NCBI GenBank assembly: GCA_003224055.1
Contig: QHYE01000044.1
Location: 62,001-126,000 of the forward strand
Source of the DNA: Acidobacteriota bacterium
GTDB taxonomy: Bacteria > Acidobacteriota > Terriglobia > Acidiferrales > UBA7541
DNA length: 64,000 nt
Direction of reading: 5' to 3'
Under the pieces are notes generated by a model. The model saw only the letters and a program-made list of their open reading frames with translations. It was not told the DNA's origin and did not search any database. Positions 8,491 to 17,755 of the stretch are shown here, piece after piece (position 1 is the first letter of the stretch; every line of letters starts with the position of its first letter). The translations under genes and the position numbers were made by a program.

Positions 8491-8569
8491 CCGTTTTGGG
8501 AGGATATCAAGCAAATCGTGATCTCTACCGGTTCACACCTATATACGGTCTACTGAGTCACGGAAGTTA

Positions 8570-8643
8570 TGGAGCGGGCGATGGGAATCGAACCCACGTC
8601 CGAAGCTTGGGAAGCTTCTATACTGCCATTGTACGACGCCCGC
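8570..8643 (-). tRNA. tRNA-Gly (anticodon CCC)
   Basis: On the minus strand the acceptor arm GCGGGCG pairs with CGCCCGC. The anticodon arm is GAAGC, loop TTCCCAA, GCTTC, giving anticodon CCC. The T arm is GTGGG, TTCGATT, CCCAT. The 3' CCA is encoded in the DNA (complement of 8570-8572). The gene is 74 nt including CCA and needs no intron or unusual arm. Confidence 0.95.
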
Positions 8644-8774
8644 TCTGGTGATTAAATTATCAAATGGAAGAGGGGCTCGCAAGAGGCGAGCCAGAGCGGC
8701 GTGCCGTTCTCCAGGGCACAAGAAGAGATAGGAGGCGGCACACGGCGAGAATGAATTCGTTCCGGGAGGTACTT

Positions 8775-9800
8775 ATGAGAAGTAGAAAAAAGATGATTTT
8801 GGGAGTGGTGATTCTGGGCTTGGGACTGGGAATTGCGCTTGCGTCGCGAGGAGCGGCGCCTGGCGGGGATGTCGGCGAACTGAAAGTGACGATTCGCGAA
8901 TGGGATGTGCCGACGAAAGGCGCGCATCCGCATGATCCCGCCGTCGGAACGGACGGCGCGCTGTGGTTCACGGAACAACTGCAGAACAAACTTGGGCGCG
9001 TCGACCCCAAGACGGGAGTGTTCCAGGAGTATGCGCTGAAGATCGAGGACTCCGGCCCGCACGGGCTGGTCGCCGATTCGAACGGAAACATCTGGTTCAC
9101 GGGGAACGGGAAGGGCTACATCGGCAAGCTCGATCCGGGCACAAGCGCGGTGGTCGCATACAAGATGCCGGACGCCAAGGCCGATGACCCGCACACCGCG
9201 GTCTTCGATTCCCACGGCATCCTCTGGTTTACGGTGCAGGTCGGAAACATGGTCGGCAGGCTCGACCCTCAAACCGGCAGAATTGATTTGAAAAAGATGC
9301 AAACGGCGGACGCACGGCCTTACGGAATTGTCGTCAACAGCAAGGGCATTCCGTTTTTCTGTGAGTTCGGCACCAACAAGCTGGCCAAGATCGACCCACA
9401 GTCTATGGCGATCGTCGAATACAAGCTGCCGGAAAGCGCGCGGCCGCGGCGCATTGCAGTGGACGCGAGCGACAAGATTTATTTCACGGACTATCAGAGC
9501 GGAAATCTGGGCCGGCTCGATCCCGCAACCGGCGCCGTCAAAATGTGGCCTTCGCCGGGCGGAGCGAACTCCGGTCCCTACGGAATCGCCATAACGCCGG
9601 ACGGGCTGGTTTGGTACAGCGAATCGGGAGTGAAGCCGAATACGATCATCCAGTTCAATCCGAGAACAGAACAATTCGCCCGTGCGGCGATCCCTTCCGG
9701 AGGAGGCACGGTGCGCCATATGGTGGCGACGGCCGACGGGCGGGTGTATATTGCCTGCAGCGGCGTGAACAAAGTCGGAGTGGTCGAACCAACCCGCTGA
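8775..9800 (+). CDS. Vgb-like (streptogramin lyase family) beta-propeller protein, exported
   Basis: 341 residues from ATG 8775, chosen because GGGAGG stands 5-10 nt ahead; the frame is open further upstream to 8664 without such a site. The N-terminus MRSRKKMILGVVILGLGLGI is a signal peptide or anchor. The rest is a repeat of about 45 residues with the blade motif DGALWFTEQ, NGNIWFTGN, HGILWFTVQ, DKIYFTDYQ and DGLVWYSES, typical of the Vgb/NHL-type propellers. Proteins of this family are often called virginiamycin B lyase, but most are not shown to act on streptogramins. Periplasmic binding or lyase role possible. Confidence 0.85.
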   Translation: MRSRKKMILGVVILGLGLGIALASRGAAPGGDVGELKVTIREWDVPTKGAHPHDPAVGTDGALWFTEQLQNKLGRVDPKTGVFQEYALKIEDSGPHGLVADSNGNIWFTGNGKGYIGKLDPGTSAVVAYKMPDAKADDPHTAVFDSHGILWFTVQVGNMVGRLDPQTGRIDLKKMQTADARPYGIVVNSKGIPFFCEFGTNKLAKIDPQSMAIVEYKLPESARPRRIAVDASDKIYFTDYQSGNLGRLDPATGAVKMWPSPGGANSGPYGIAITPDGLVWYSESGVKPNTIIQFNPRTEQFARAAIPSGGGTVRHMVATADGRVYIACSGVNKVGVVEPTR

Positions 9801-9842
9801 GTGCCTCTTCCCTGCGCCGCTTTTTATTCCGCGGAGGATGCG

Positions 9843-10019
9843 ATGAACGCAACGGCCGCAAAATCCAAACCACAACTTTGTCAGGGAATTTCGCGGTTGG
9901 ATGAACCCTGCGACCAAAGCGCCCAGCAGTATTGCGAGCGGTGCACCCAATGGTTCTGCCGAGCCCATTTCCCCGACCCCGACTGGCATGCGTGTGCGCC
10001 CGAGCAGGGCGAGAGTTGA
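9843..10019 (+). CDS. small cysteine-rich zinc-finger-like protein
   Basis: 58 residues from ATG 9843, preceded by GCGGAGG at 9832-9838. Cysteines and histidines (CQGISRLDEPC, then YCERCTQWFCRAHF and WHAC) are spaced like a B-box or AN1 type treble-clef zinc finger. It starts 43 bp after the propeller gene on the same strand. No enzyme domain; a zinc-binding adaptor is the best guess. Short but with a proper ribosome site and strong motif pattern. Confidence 0.7.
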   Translation: MNATAAKSKPQLCQGISRLDEPCDQSAQQYCERCTQWFCRAHFPDPDWHACAPEQGES

Positions 10020-10182
10020 TTCGAAGCACTTTGCGCCGCAGAAAGCCCCGTTGGCGCTTGCACAGCACCCGGCGCGCGAATTCTTGACGGAGGCGCGTGC
10101 CTTCGCTAGCGTCGAAGTATGCGGAGTGCCGCCCTACTCTGCCGGCGCGAATCGCGCAAAACTATCCGGGTGAGAGAATCCA

Positions 10183-10977
10183 TTGGCCAACGCGATCATT
10201 ACACTGACAACTGATTACGGCACGAACGACCATTTGGTTGGCACGCTCAAAGGCGTCATCCTCAAGATCAATCCCGACGTGACCATCGTGGACATCACGC
10301 ACGACGTCACGCCCTTCGATTTGCTCGACGGCGCGCTGGCGATTGGCTCGGCGTATTCCTACTTTCCGGCGAAAACGGTCCACGTGGTGGTTGTGGATCC
10401 CGGCGTGGGAACGGAACGGCGGCCGCTGCTCGTCAGCGCGCAAAACCAGTATTTTGTCGCGCCCGATAACGGCGTGCTGTCGGTGATTTATGAACGCGAG
10501 AAGGAGAACCTTGTCGTCCGCCATGCCAACGTCCAGCACTATTACTTGCAGCCGGTGAGCAAGACTTTTCATGGCCGAGACATCTTCGCGCCGGTCGCCT
10601 CTTGGCTTACAAAAGGCTGGCAGACCCCCAGCATGGGAGATGAGATCAGTGACTACAAGAAATTCGCACTTCCTCGCCCCAAAGAAACGGATGGCGTTGT
10701 GAAAGGCGCTGTCTTGCGCGCCGATGCGTTCGGCAACCTGATTACGAATTTTCGCTCGGAAGATTTGCCGGAAGCGGTGCTGAAGGACGGAAACATCAAG
10801 CTGCAAGTAGGAACTCATCAGGTCGCACGACTCGTGGATACGTTTGCGAGCGGCAACAACGGCGAAGCGATTGCCTATGTGGGCTCGAGCGGATATCTCG
10901 AAATTGGAGTGAACAAGGCGAACGCGGCGCGTACTTTAGGCTTGGGCCGGGGCGCAACGGTTACCCTGACAAAATAA
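10183..10977 (+). CDS. SAM hydroxide adenosyltransferase (SAM hydrolase, DUF62 family)
   Basis: 264 residues starting with TTG 10183. The family splits S-adenosylmethionine to adenosine and methionine using water. Family blocks seen: ITLTTDYGTNDHLVGTLKG at the N-terminus (the Asp is in the active site), VVVDPGVGTERRP, FVAPDNGVLS, TFHGRDIFAPVA, and DAFGNLITNF with GSSGYLEIGVNKANA in the C-terminal domain. Length is usual. No strong Shine-Dalgarno is visible; GAGAGA lies about 5 nt before the TTG. Stand-alone gene, convergent with the permease genes. Confidence 0.95.
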   Translation: MANAIITLTTDYGTNDHLVGTLKGVILKINPDVTIVDITHDVTPFDLLDGALAIGSAYSYFPAKTVHVVVVDPGVGTERRPLLVSAQNQYFVAPDNGVLSVIYEREKENLVVRHANVQHYYLQPVSKTFHGRDIFAPVASWLTKGWQTPSMGDEISDYKKFALPRPKETDGVVKGAVLRADAFGNLITNFRSEDLPEAVLKDGNIKLQVGTHQVARLVDTFASGNNGEAIAYVGSSGYLEIGVNKANAARTLGLGRGATVTLTK

Positions 10978-11019
10978 GTTCCCTTCCCACAACTTCAGCT
11001 CTCTTCATCGAAACAACGT

Positions 11020-11889
11020 TTAACGCGAAAATTCCTGTGCGGCCATTTGGGAGCGCAGGCGAGGATCGAGCCAGTCGCGCCAGGCGTCTCCCAACAAATT
11101 GAAAGAAAGCACGGCGGTCATTACGGCCAAGGCGGGAAAGACCACCATGTGCGGCGCATCGAAGAGGTGGCCGCGCGCGTCATTCAGCATCGCTCCCCAA
11201 CTGGGAATGGGCGCGAGCACGCCAAGCCCGAGAAAACTCAACGTGGATTCCGCGAGAATGGCGCCGGCCATGCCGATGGTGGCTTGAATCAGGATAGGCT
11301 GCAAAATGTTGGGCAGAAGATGTCCCACCATGATGCGCAGGTGAGAAGCGCCGAGCGATCGCGCGGCGAGTACGAATTCCATCTCTTTGACTTTCAGTAC
11401 CTGCGCACGTGCGAGCCGAGCGTAGCCTGCCCAACCGGTAATGATCAGCGCCAAAATCACTTTGCCGATGCCGGGACCGAGAAATGCCGTGAACGCAATG
11501 GCCAGGAGGATCCCCGGGAACGAAAGAAACGCGTTGACGAGCAGAAGATTGATGACGTGGTCCCACCAGCCGCCGGCGTATCCGGCGAGCATGCCCATCG
11601 TTAGTCCGATGAGACCGCAACCGGAAACCACACATACGGAAACGAGGAGCGAGATGCGCGCGCCATAGAGAGTGCGCGAAAGGATGTCGCGGCCGAGTTC
11701 GTCGGTTCCCATCCAATGTGCGCGCGAAGGAGACTCGAGCCGGGCCGGCAAGTTCTGCGCCGCGGGGTCCGCGGGCGCTAACCACGGCGCGAGCAGAGCC
11801 GCGACGACGAGAATTAGGCCGGCTATGAATCCCACGCGCGCGAGAATACTTTGGCGAAGAAACTCCCGGAGCGCCTGGGACGAAATCAA
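11020..11889 (-). CDS. dppC: ABC transporter permease, DppC type
   Basis: Inner-membrane permease (289 aa) of a peptide/nickel (Dpp/Opp) importer. A DppC-type N-terminal helix is followed by the periplasmic block WMGTDELGRDILSRTLYG and five or more membrane helices. The cytoplasmic coupling loop EFVLAARSLGASHLRI contacts the ATPase. The start is TTG 11889, overlapping the stop of the DppB gene by four bases, so the two are translationally coupled. No binding protein or ATPase gene is present in the window, so the system must use subunits encoded elsewhere. Confidence 0.93.
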   Translation of the reverse strand: MISSQALREFLRQSILARVGFIAGLILVVAALLAPWLAPADPAAQNLPARLESPSRAHWMGTDELGRDILSRTLYGARISLLVSVCVVSGCGLIGLTMGMLAGYAGGWWDHVINLLLVNAFLSFPGILLAIAFTAFLGPGIGKVILALIITGWAGYARLARAQVLKVKEMEFVLAARSLGASHLRIMVGHLLPNILQPILIQATIGMAGAILAESTLSFLGLGVLAPIPSWGAMLNDARGHLFDAPHMVVFPALAVMTAVLSFNLLGDAWRDWLDPRLRSQMAAQEFSR

Positions 11890-12806
11890 GACAGCCTCAC
11901 GCGGGGATCAATCACGGCATAAAACACATCCGTAAGCAGGTTGACGGCGACGTAGGAGACCGCGATCACCAAAATGCATCCTTGGAGCAGCGGGTAATCG
12001 CGCGAAGAAATGGCCTGCACGGTCAAGCGCCCGATGCCGGGCCAGGAAAAAATCGTTTCTGTGACGATGGTGCCCGCCAGCAAAGTTCCGAATTGGAGAC
12101 CTAGAATCGTAATGATAGGAATGAGTGCATTGCGAAATGCATGTCGCAGCAAGACGACGTACGTGGAGAGACCCTTGGCCTTTGCTGTGCGGACGTAATC
12201 GCTCGAAAGCTCTTCCAGCATGGCGCTGCGAACCATGCGAGTGAGAATGGCAGCCAGTGCTGCACCGAGGGTCGCTGCAGGTAACACATAGTTGAGCAGC
12301 CCACCGCGTCCCGAGACCGGCAGCAGACCGAGTTCAATGGAAAAGAAAAGAATCAGCACCGGGCCCAGAGCGAAGTTTGGAAATGCCAGGCCGAAGAGAG
12401 TGAAAACACCGACGGCACGATCGGAGACTTGTCCTCGGCGATGAGCGGCAAGCACACCCGCGGGGATGGCGATGGCCGCGCAAACGATAAGTGCGAGAAA
12501 CGCGAGTTGAAGAGTGGCGGGGTAGCGCTCGAAAATGATGCGGCGCACGGGCGCCTGGAATTTGAACGACTGTCCCAGGTCGCCGCGCACGAGTTGCCGG
12601 AGATAGTGCCCGTACTGAGAGTGAAGCGGCAAATCCAGCCCGAGCGAATGACGCAGTTGCGAGACTTGCCCCGGCGCTGCGCCTTCCCCGAGCATTTGCT
12701 CGACGGGATCACCCGGCACGATGTGAATCATCAGGAAGACCAGCGTAAGCACGAGCCAGAGCGCCGGGAGTGTCAGCAGGAATCGTTTGAGGAAGTAGCG
12801 AGTCAT
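11886..12806 (-). CDS. dppB: ABC transporter permease, DppB type
   Basis: 306-residue partner of the DppC permease. It begins MTRYFLKRFLLTLPALW, a typical first helix, followed by FLMIHIVPGDPVEQMLGEGA, the conserved periplasmic segment of DppB/OppB. The coupling loop is DYVRTAKAKGLSTYVVLLRHA. Six transmembrane helices are expected. It is the first gene of the two-gene unit and overlaps dppC by 4 bp. The CNNM/CBS gene lies 15 bp upstream on the same strand, so cotranscription with it is possible. Confidence 0.93.
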   Translation of the reverse strand: MTRYFLKRFLLTLPALWLVLTLVFLMIHIVPGDPVEQMLGEGAAPGQVSQLRHSLGLDLPLHSQYGHYLRQLVRGDLGQSFKFQAPVRRIIFERYPATLQLAFLALIVCAAIAIPAGVLAAHRRGQVSDRAVGVFTLFGLAFPNFALGPVLILFFSIELGLLPVSGRGGLLNYVLPAATLGAALAAILTRMVRSAMLEELSSDYVRTAKAKGLSTYVVLLRHAFRNALIPIITILGLQFGTLLAGTIVTETIFSWPGIGRLTVQAISSRDYPLLQGCILVIAVSYVAVNLLTDVFYAVIDPRVRLS

Positions 12807-12820
12807 GTGTGACTGGGAAA

Positions 12821-14227
12821 CTATGATTTCACGCTCGCCGGTTTCGAATCCTTGGAGGGCGGACTTGCAATCTGTGGATCCGAAGTCTCTTTCTCAGCGT
12901 CAGTACTTCGAAGACGCTGGATTTTGACTCGGGCGACGCGTTTTCCATCCATCTCCACGACCGAAAAGCGAAAGTTGCCGTATTCGAAGCTCTCTCCGCC
13001 TTTAGGAATGAATCCCAATTGATCGAGCACGAATCCCCCGACTGTGGCGTAGGCCGGATCTTCTGGAACGGTAATGTTGTATTGCGCGTCCAAGTCTCTC
13101 ACGTTTAGAGCCGCATCAAATATCAATGCGCCGTCCGCGAGCGTGAGCGGGCGCTCGATCACGTCGAATTCGTCGTGAATCTCTCCGACCATTTGTTCGA
13201 GGATGTCTTCCAGCGTAACCAGGCCGAGAATGCTGCCGAACTCGTCGACGACCATGGCCATGCCAATGCGGCGAGTGCGTAATTCCTGGAGCAACTCGCT
13301 GGCGGGCTTCGTTTCGGGAACGATAAGCACTTCGCGGAGAACGCGGCGCAAATCAAACGGCGGCGGCGAGAGATTCTCCTCGAGGCGGCGCTCGCGATCG
13401 AGGAGAATCCACAGCATATCCTTGATATGGACAAAGCCGAGTATGTGATCCTCCGTGCCGCGGTAGACCGGAATTCGCGAACGCTGCGTCGTCGCGAAGG
13501 CGCGCATCACTTCATCCAGTGTGGATTCCACAGATAAGGTGTGCATGTCCGGCCGGGGCACCATGATCTCCCGCACCTGGATTTGCGCGAGTTCAATCGC
13601 GCTGAGAATGAATTTTTCTTCGCCGGGGGCAAGCAGTCCGCGCTCGCGCGCCTGCTGAATTTGGATCTGCAGCTCTTCCGTGGAATGCGCAACGCCGTGC
13701 CCGTGCGGCGAGGTGACTCCCATGGCCTTTACGATCGCCCCTGTTGCTCCATCCAGCGTGCTGATCGCCCAACGGAACGTATTCAGGAACCAGTGAAACG
13801 GCACAGCCACCATAAGCGCAACGCGCTCGGCCCGGGCCAGGCTCAAGGTCTTGGGGACCAGCTCTCCAATCACTACGTGCAGCGCGCTCAAGAGGGCAAA
13901 AGCACACGTGAGAGCGAGGGCATGAGCGATGACCGCGGAGCGAGTTCCAGAAGTGCCCGTCCACACGGCTTGAAAGAGTTTCGCGAAGGTGGCTTCACCG
14001 ACGGCACCGATCGCCAGGCTGGTCATTGTCATGCCGAGCTGCACGCCGGAGACCACGTGGTGCAGATCCCCAAGAAGCAGCTCCACCACGCGGGCTCGTG
14101 CACTTCCCTTGGCCACGAGCTGGCGGATGCGCGAGAGCCGCACGGCAACGAGCGAGAACTCCGTCGCCGCGAAAAAGGCGTTCAGAGCGACCAGCGCCAG
14201 CACGCCGAGTAGACGAATCGCGAACAT
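12821..14227 (-). CDS. CNNM/CBS-domain ion transporter (HlyC/CorC family)
   Basis: 468 residues from ATG 14227 (GGGAG about 12 nt upstream); the frame stays open to 14365 but without a ribosome site. Order: a DUF21/CNNM membrane domain with helices starting MFAIRLLGVLALVALNAFFA; a CBS pair around residues 215-340 (IMVPRPDMHTLSVE, IPVYRGTEDHILGFVHIKDML, MVVDEFGSILGLVTLEDIL); and a C-terminal CorC domain (DGALIFDA to VARVKIQRL). Such proteins move or sense Mg/Co or other cations. They are named hemolysins only by history. The 5' end is divergent from the acylase gene. Confidence 0.92.
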   Translation of the reverse strand: MFAIRLLGVLALVALNAFFAATEFSLVAVRLSRIRQLVAKGSARARVVELLLGDLHHVVSGVQLGMTMTSLAIGAVGEATFAKLFQAVWTGTSGTRSAVIAHALALTCAFALLSALHVVIGELVPKTLSLARAERVALMVAVPFHWFLNTFRWAISTLDGATGAIVKAMGVTSPHGHGVAHSTEELQIQIQQARERGLLAPGEEKFILSAIELAQIQVREIMVPRPDMHTLSVESTLDEVMRAFATTQRSRIPVYRGTEDHILGFVHIKDMLWILLDRERRLEENLSPPPFDLRRVLREVLIVPETKPASELLQELRTRRIGMAMVVDEFGSILGLVTLEDILEQMVGEIHDEFDVIERPLTLADGALIFDAALNVRDLDAQYNITVPEDPAYATVGGFVLDQLGFIPKGGESFEYGNFRFSVVEMDGKRVARVKIQRLRSTDAEKETSDPQIASPPSKDSKPASVKS

Positions 14228-14415
14228 GGACGAATGGGCTCCCTGCGGCATTGTAGCAGCACCCCGGCGGGCCATGCTTGATCGTTGCCCGAAGCGAGCA
14301 AGCCCCTGCCGCGTGGCCTCCGTCAGGCAGCATTGAATCCGTGCTATCCGGCGGTTGCGCGCCACTGGGAGCGTCCTCTACACTGACTATTTGCCTAAGC
14401 CGCGTGGGAGAGTAC

Positions 14416-16872
14416 TTGCGAACGTTTCTTCGAATCCTTCTATGGGTAGTTGCCATTCTCGTTGTTGCGGTTGGTGCCGCGGCTTGGTGGTTTGTCTATC
14501 GGCCACTGCCTCAGATTGACGGGACCGCGCCTCTTCCCGGACTCCGACACGAAGTTACTGTCGAGCGCGATCAATGGGGCGTTCCGCACATTCGCGCTGC
14601 TTCGCTGGAGGATTTGGAAGAGGCGCAGGGCTACGTCATGGCGCAGGATCGCCTCTGGCAGATGGACCTGCTACGGCGAGTGGCGCGCGGCCAGCTGTCC
14701 GAAATCCTTGGTCCCGCAACGCTCTCCATTGACAAGGATTTTCGGACGCTGGGATTCAGCTGGGCGGCGGCGCGCGACGTGGCGCAGTTGGACGCCGAAT
14801 CCCGCAAGCTGATGGAGGCGTACGCGCGGGGAGTGAACGCGTTTATCGAGGAGCATCAAGACCGGCTGCCTTTGGAGTTCACTTTGCTGCACTACAAGCC
14901 CCTGCCATGGCAGCCTTCGGACACGCTGGCGATTTCGGGCTACATGTATCGAACGTTGACGGACACGCGAGAAAGAGAGCTGAATCGCGCCAAAGTGACA
15001 GAGCGGGCCGGAGCGGATCGGGCAAAAGACCTCTTCTCCGAAGAATCCGCGATGGATCATTTCATCGTTGGCGATCCGAGTGTGCCCAACGACGGTTCAC
15101 AACGCTCTGCCGCGGACGACGACGAAGATGATGACGATATCCAACCCGACGCGGTGCTGAAGGCTCGCCGCGCCGGTGTCAACGGGATTGCCGCACCAGA
15201 TGGCTCGCCGGACCTGACTTCAGCCTTGTCGCAGTCGATTCAGCAATTCCTCGAAGAATCGCGCAACGAGATTCGCCAGGGGCTCGGCAGCAACAACTGG
15301 GTGGTAAGCGGCGCGCATACCGCGACCGGCAAGCCCTTGTTGGCCAACGACACGCATCTCGAGCTCATGATCCCCTCCATCTGGTACGAAGTTCACCTCA
15401 CGGCCCCGGGTTGGAACGTGAAAGGCTTCACGCTGCCTGGGGCGCCGATGGTCATTATCGGCCACAACGAGCGCATCGCCTGGGGCTTCACCAACAATGA
15501 GGCGGATGTGCAGGATCTTTACCTCGAGGCATTCAATCCCGCGGCGCCCGACGAATACCGCGTGAAGGGCTCGTGGACCAAGGCACAGATCATTTATGAG
15601 ACGATTCACATCAAGGGCGCACCGGACGAACACCTGCAAGTAGTGGTCACTCGCCATGGCCCGGTGGTGGCTCGCGACGGAGACAAAGCGTACGCCATGC
15701 GCTGGACGGCCACGGAACCCGGCGGACTCGCGAACAGTTACAACTGGCTCGGCCAGGCGAAAAATTGGAAGGAATTTCGCGAGGTCATGAAGCACGTTTG
15801 GGGCCCGGCACAAAACGCTGTTTATGCCGACATTGACGGCAACATCGGATACGTCATGGCAGCTCGCGTGCCGATTCGAAAGAAAGGCCACGGCGAAGTG
15901 CCCGTTCCTGGAGATACGGACGATTACGAATGGACGGGTTACATCCCGTTCGACCAACTTCCTCAAGCGCTGAACCCGGAGAGCGGACTGATCGTCACGG
16001 CCAATGCACGCGTTGTGGGACCGAATTACAAACCCTATCTGACCGACCGATGGGAAGAGCCCTACCGAACCGCGCGTATCTACGACTTGTTGCACGACCG
16101 GCATGATCTGCGCCCCGAGGACATGCTTAAAGTGCAGACGGATACGTACAGCTATCCGCATGTGTTCGTCGCCGACCAACTGATCGCAGCGGCAAAAGCA
16201 GCGAAACCCAAGGATGTCCGCGCTCAAAAGCTGATCGAGGGCTTGAAGGATTGGAATGGCATCGCGGAGGCGGGTTCGCCGGAGGTTTCCTTTCTGCATG
16301 CGGTAAGGCGAGCGGCGATCGAGATCCTTCTCGAACCGTTTCTGGGAAAAGAAACCACAATCTACCAATGGCGATCTACCACTTTCCTGCAAAAGATACT
16401 TACGAATCGGCCAGCGAAGTGGCTGCCTGCCGCGTTCAAGAGCTATGACGAGTTGCTGGCGGCCGCGGCCGACAAGGCGGTGGCGCGCCTCGCGGAGCAG
16501 AGCGGGAGCCAACGGGTCGAGGACTGGGCCTGGAAACGCTTCAACTCTCTGGACATGGTTCATCCGATCGGCCGCGAAGGATTGTTGAAAAAGTTCCTCA
16601 GCATTACGGACAAACCGCAATCGGGAACTGTTTACAGCATCCGGGCGACGACGAAGACCCATGGGCCGGCCATGCGCTTTGTGGCAAACCTGGGCGATTG
16701 GGACCATTCGATCTTATTGCTCCCCGCGGGACAATCCGGCCAGCCGGGGAGCAGCCACTATTCCGATCAATTTTCCTTTTGGTACGAAGGCAAACCCATT
16801 TTCGCGCCGTTCAGCGATGCCGCTGAGGCAGCCTCGCGAAAACATTCACTGACTCTAAAGCCAGGATCGTAG
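14416..16872 (+). CDS. penicillin-acylase-family N-terminal nucleophile hydrolase
   Basis: 818 residues from TTG 14416, chosen because GGGAG (14406-14410) sits 5 nt ahead; an open frame runs back to 14278. A hydrophobic anchor (about 4-30) would hold the enzyme on the periplasmic side. The precursor should cut itself before Ser292 in GLGSNNWVVSG, making that Ser the nucleophile of the beta chain. ANDTHLELMIPSIWYEVHL is the next family block. The alpha chain carries AQDRLWQMDLLRRVARG, typical of the family. An acidic run (about residues 234-242, mostly D/E) lies in the spacer region before the cut. Family members open amide bonds of beta-lactams, acyl-homoserine lactones or other amides; the substrate here is not evident. 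Confidence 0.93.
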   Translation: MRTFLRILLWVVAILVVAVGAAAWWFVYRPLPQIDGTAPLPGLRHEVTVERDQWGVPHIRAASLEDLEEAQGYVMAQDRLWQMDLLRRVARGQLSEILGPATLSIDKDFRTLGFSWAAARDVAQLDAESRKLMEAYARGVNAFIEEHQDRLPLEFTLLHYKPLPWQPSDTLAISGYMYRTLTDTRERELNRAKVTERAGADRAKDLFSEESAMDHFIVGDPSVPNDGSQRSAADDDEDDDDIQPDAVLKARRAGVNGIAAPDGSPDLTSALSQSIQQFLEESRNEIRQGLGSNNWVVSGAHTATGKPLLANDTHLELMIPSIWYEVHLTAPGWNVKGFTLPGAPMVIIGHNERIAWGFTNNEADVQDLYLEAFNPAAPDEYRVKGSWTKAQIIYETIHIKGAPDEHLQVVVTRHGPVVARDGDKAYAMRWTATEPGGLANSYNWLGQAKNWKEFREVMKHVWGPAQNAVYADIDGNIGYVMAARVPIRKKGHGEVPVPGDTDDYEWTGYIPFDQLPQALNPESGLIVTANARVVGPNYKPYLTDRWEEPYRTARIYDLLHDRHDLRPEDMLKVQTDTYSYPHVFVADQLIAAAKAAKPKDVRAQKLIEGLKDWNGIAEAGSPEVSFLHAVRRAAIEILLEPFLGKETTIYQWRSTTFLQKILTNRPAKWLPAAFKSYDELLAAAADKAVARLAEQSGSQRVEDWAWKRFNSLDMVHPIGREGLLKKFLSITDKPQSGTVYSIRATTKTHGPAMRFVANLGDWDHSILLLPAGQSGQPGSSHYSDQFSFWYEGKPIFAPFSDAAEAASRKHSLTLKPGS

Positions 16873-16887
16873 TTCCCTTCTGTTCCC

Positions 16888-17727
16888 ATGCCGGAACTCC
16901 CCGAAGTAGAAGCCGTCGTTCGCACCCTCCGTCCGCTGGTTCAGGGACGCCGCATCCGGTGTGTTCACGTCTTGCACCCGATTGCTGCAAAGCCGCAGGC
17001 AGCGGCCTATCTTTCCAGGTTTGCGCAGGGTCAAAGAATTCGAACGGTCGAGCGCAAAGGGAAGTATGTGCTTCTGCTTCTGGACCGCGGCCTGCTGACG
17101 ATGCACTTCCGCCTGGATGGCCAGCTCGTTTGGTTTTCGAATGCGAAGGAATTTCTGAGGTGCGCCAACCGCACGGAAAGCGGTGTTCATGTGGATGTCG
17201 CCCTGGAATTGGAGAAGGGAGTTCTCGGGTTTGCGGACCGGCGCCATTTCGGCCGGGTGCACGCCTGGGACTCCGCCGCAAAATGCCCCGGGCTTGCGGA
17301 ATTGGGCCTTGACGCGCTCTCGCCCAGTTTCACGCCGACCCGATTCGGCGAGCTACTGTATCGTTCGAAGCGCCCGTTGAAAGATTTCCTGCTAGACCAG
17401 TCGCGCGTCGCGGGAATCGGGAATATCTATTCCTGCGAATCGCTGTGGCGCGCAAGACTCCATCCGCGGCGCCGCACGCACACGTTAAAACCAGAAGAAG
17501 CGCGCCGGCTCCACAAAGCAATTGTGTCCGTTCTCAGGCGTGCCTTAGAATGCTGTTTGCATCAGGCGCCTGACTTTCGCAATCCGCAGTGGTGGTTCCA
17601 GGGATTGGAAACTATTCTTCGGGCGTACGGCCGGGAAGGAAAGCCCTGTCGCCGCTGCGGGGAACCAATCCGTCGCATTGCGCAAAGCGGCCGTTCCACT
17701 TACTATTGCGCCCATTGTCAGAAATAA
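16888..17727 (+). CDS. mutM: formamidopyrimidine-DNA glycosylase
   Basis: Base-excision repair enzyme that removes 8-oxoguanine and related lesions and nicks the abasic site. It begins MPELPEVEAVVRTLRPL: the Pro exposed after Met removal is the Schiff-base nucleophile and the Glu next to it is catalytic. The helix-two-turn-helix segment holds LLDQSRVAGIGNIYSCESLW. The C-terminal zinc finger is CRRCGEPIRRIAQSGRSTYYC followed by AHC. 279 residues, normal length. First of the run mutM-xseB-ispA-tlyA-nadK and 15 bp after the acylase stop. Confidence 0.96.
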   Translation: MPELPEVEAVVRTLRPLVQGRRIRCVHVLHPIAAKPQAAAYLSRFAQGQRIRTVERKGKYVLLLLDRGLLTMHFRLDGQLVWFSNAKEFLRCANRTESGVHVDVALELEKGVLGFADRRHFGRVHAWDSAAKCPGLAELGLDALSPSFTPTRFGELLYRSKRPLKDFLLDQSRVAGIGNIYSCESLWRARLHPRRRTHTLKPEEARRLHKAIVSVLRRALECCLHQAPDFRNPQWWFQGLETILRAYGREGKPCRRCGEPIRRIAQSGRSTYYCAHCQK

Positions 17728-17755
17728 TCGACTCTGAAGGAAACAGGTCAATCGC

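Noticed and set aside
9928-10173. Plus-strand frame overlapping the small zinc-finger gene and running into the gap after it
   Set aside because: Composition is low in hydrophobic residues, no start site, and the other frame has the Cys/His pattern.
15220-16707. 495-codon open frame on the minus strand opposite the acylase gene
   Set aside because: Antisense shadow of a confident penicillin-acylase-family gene.
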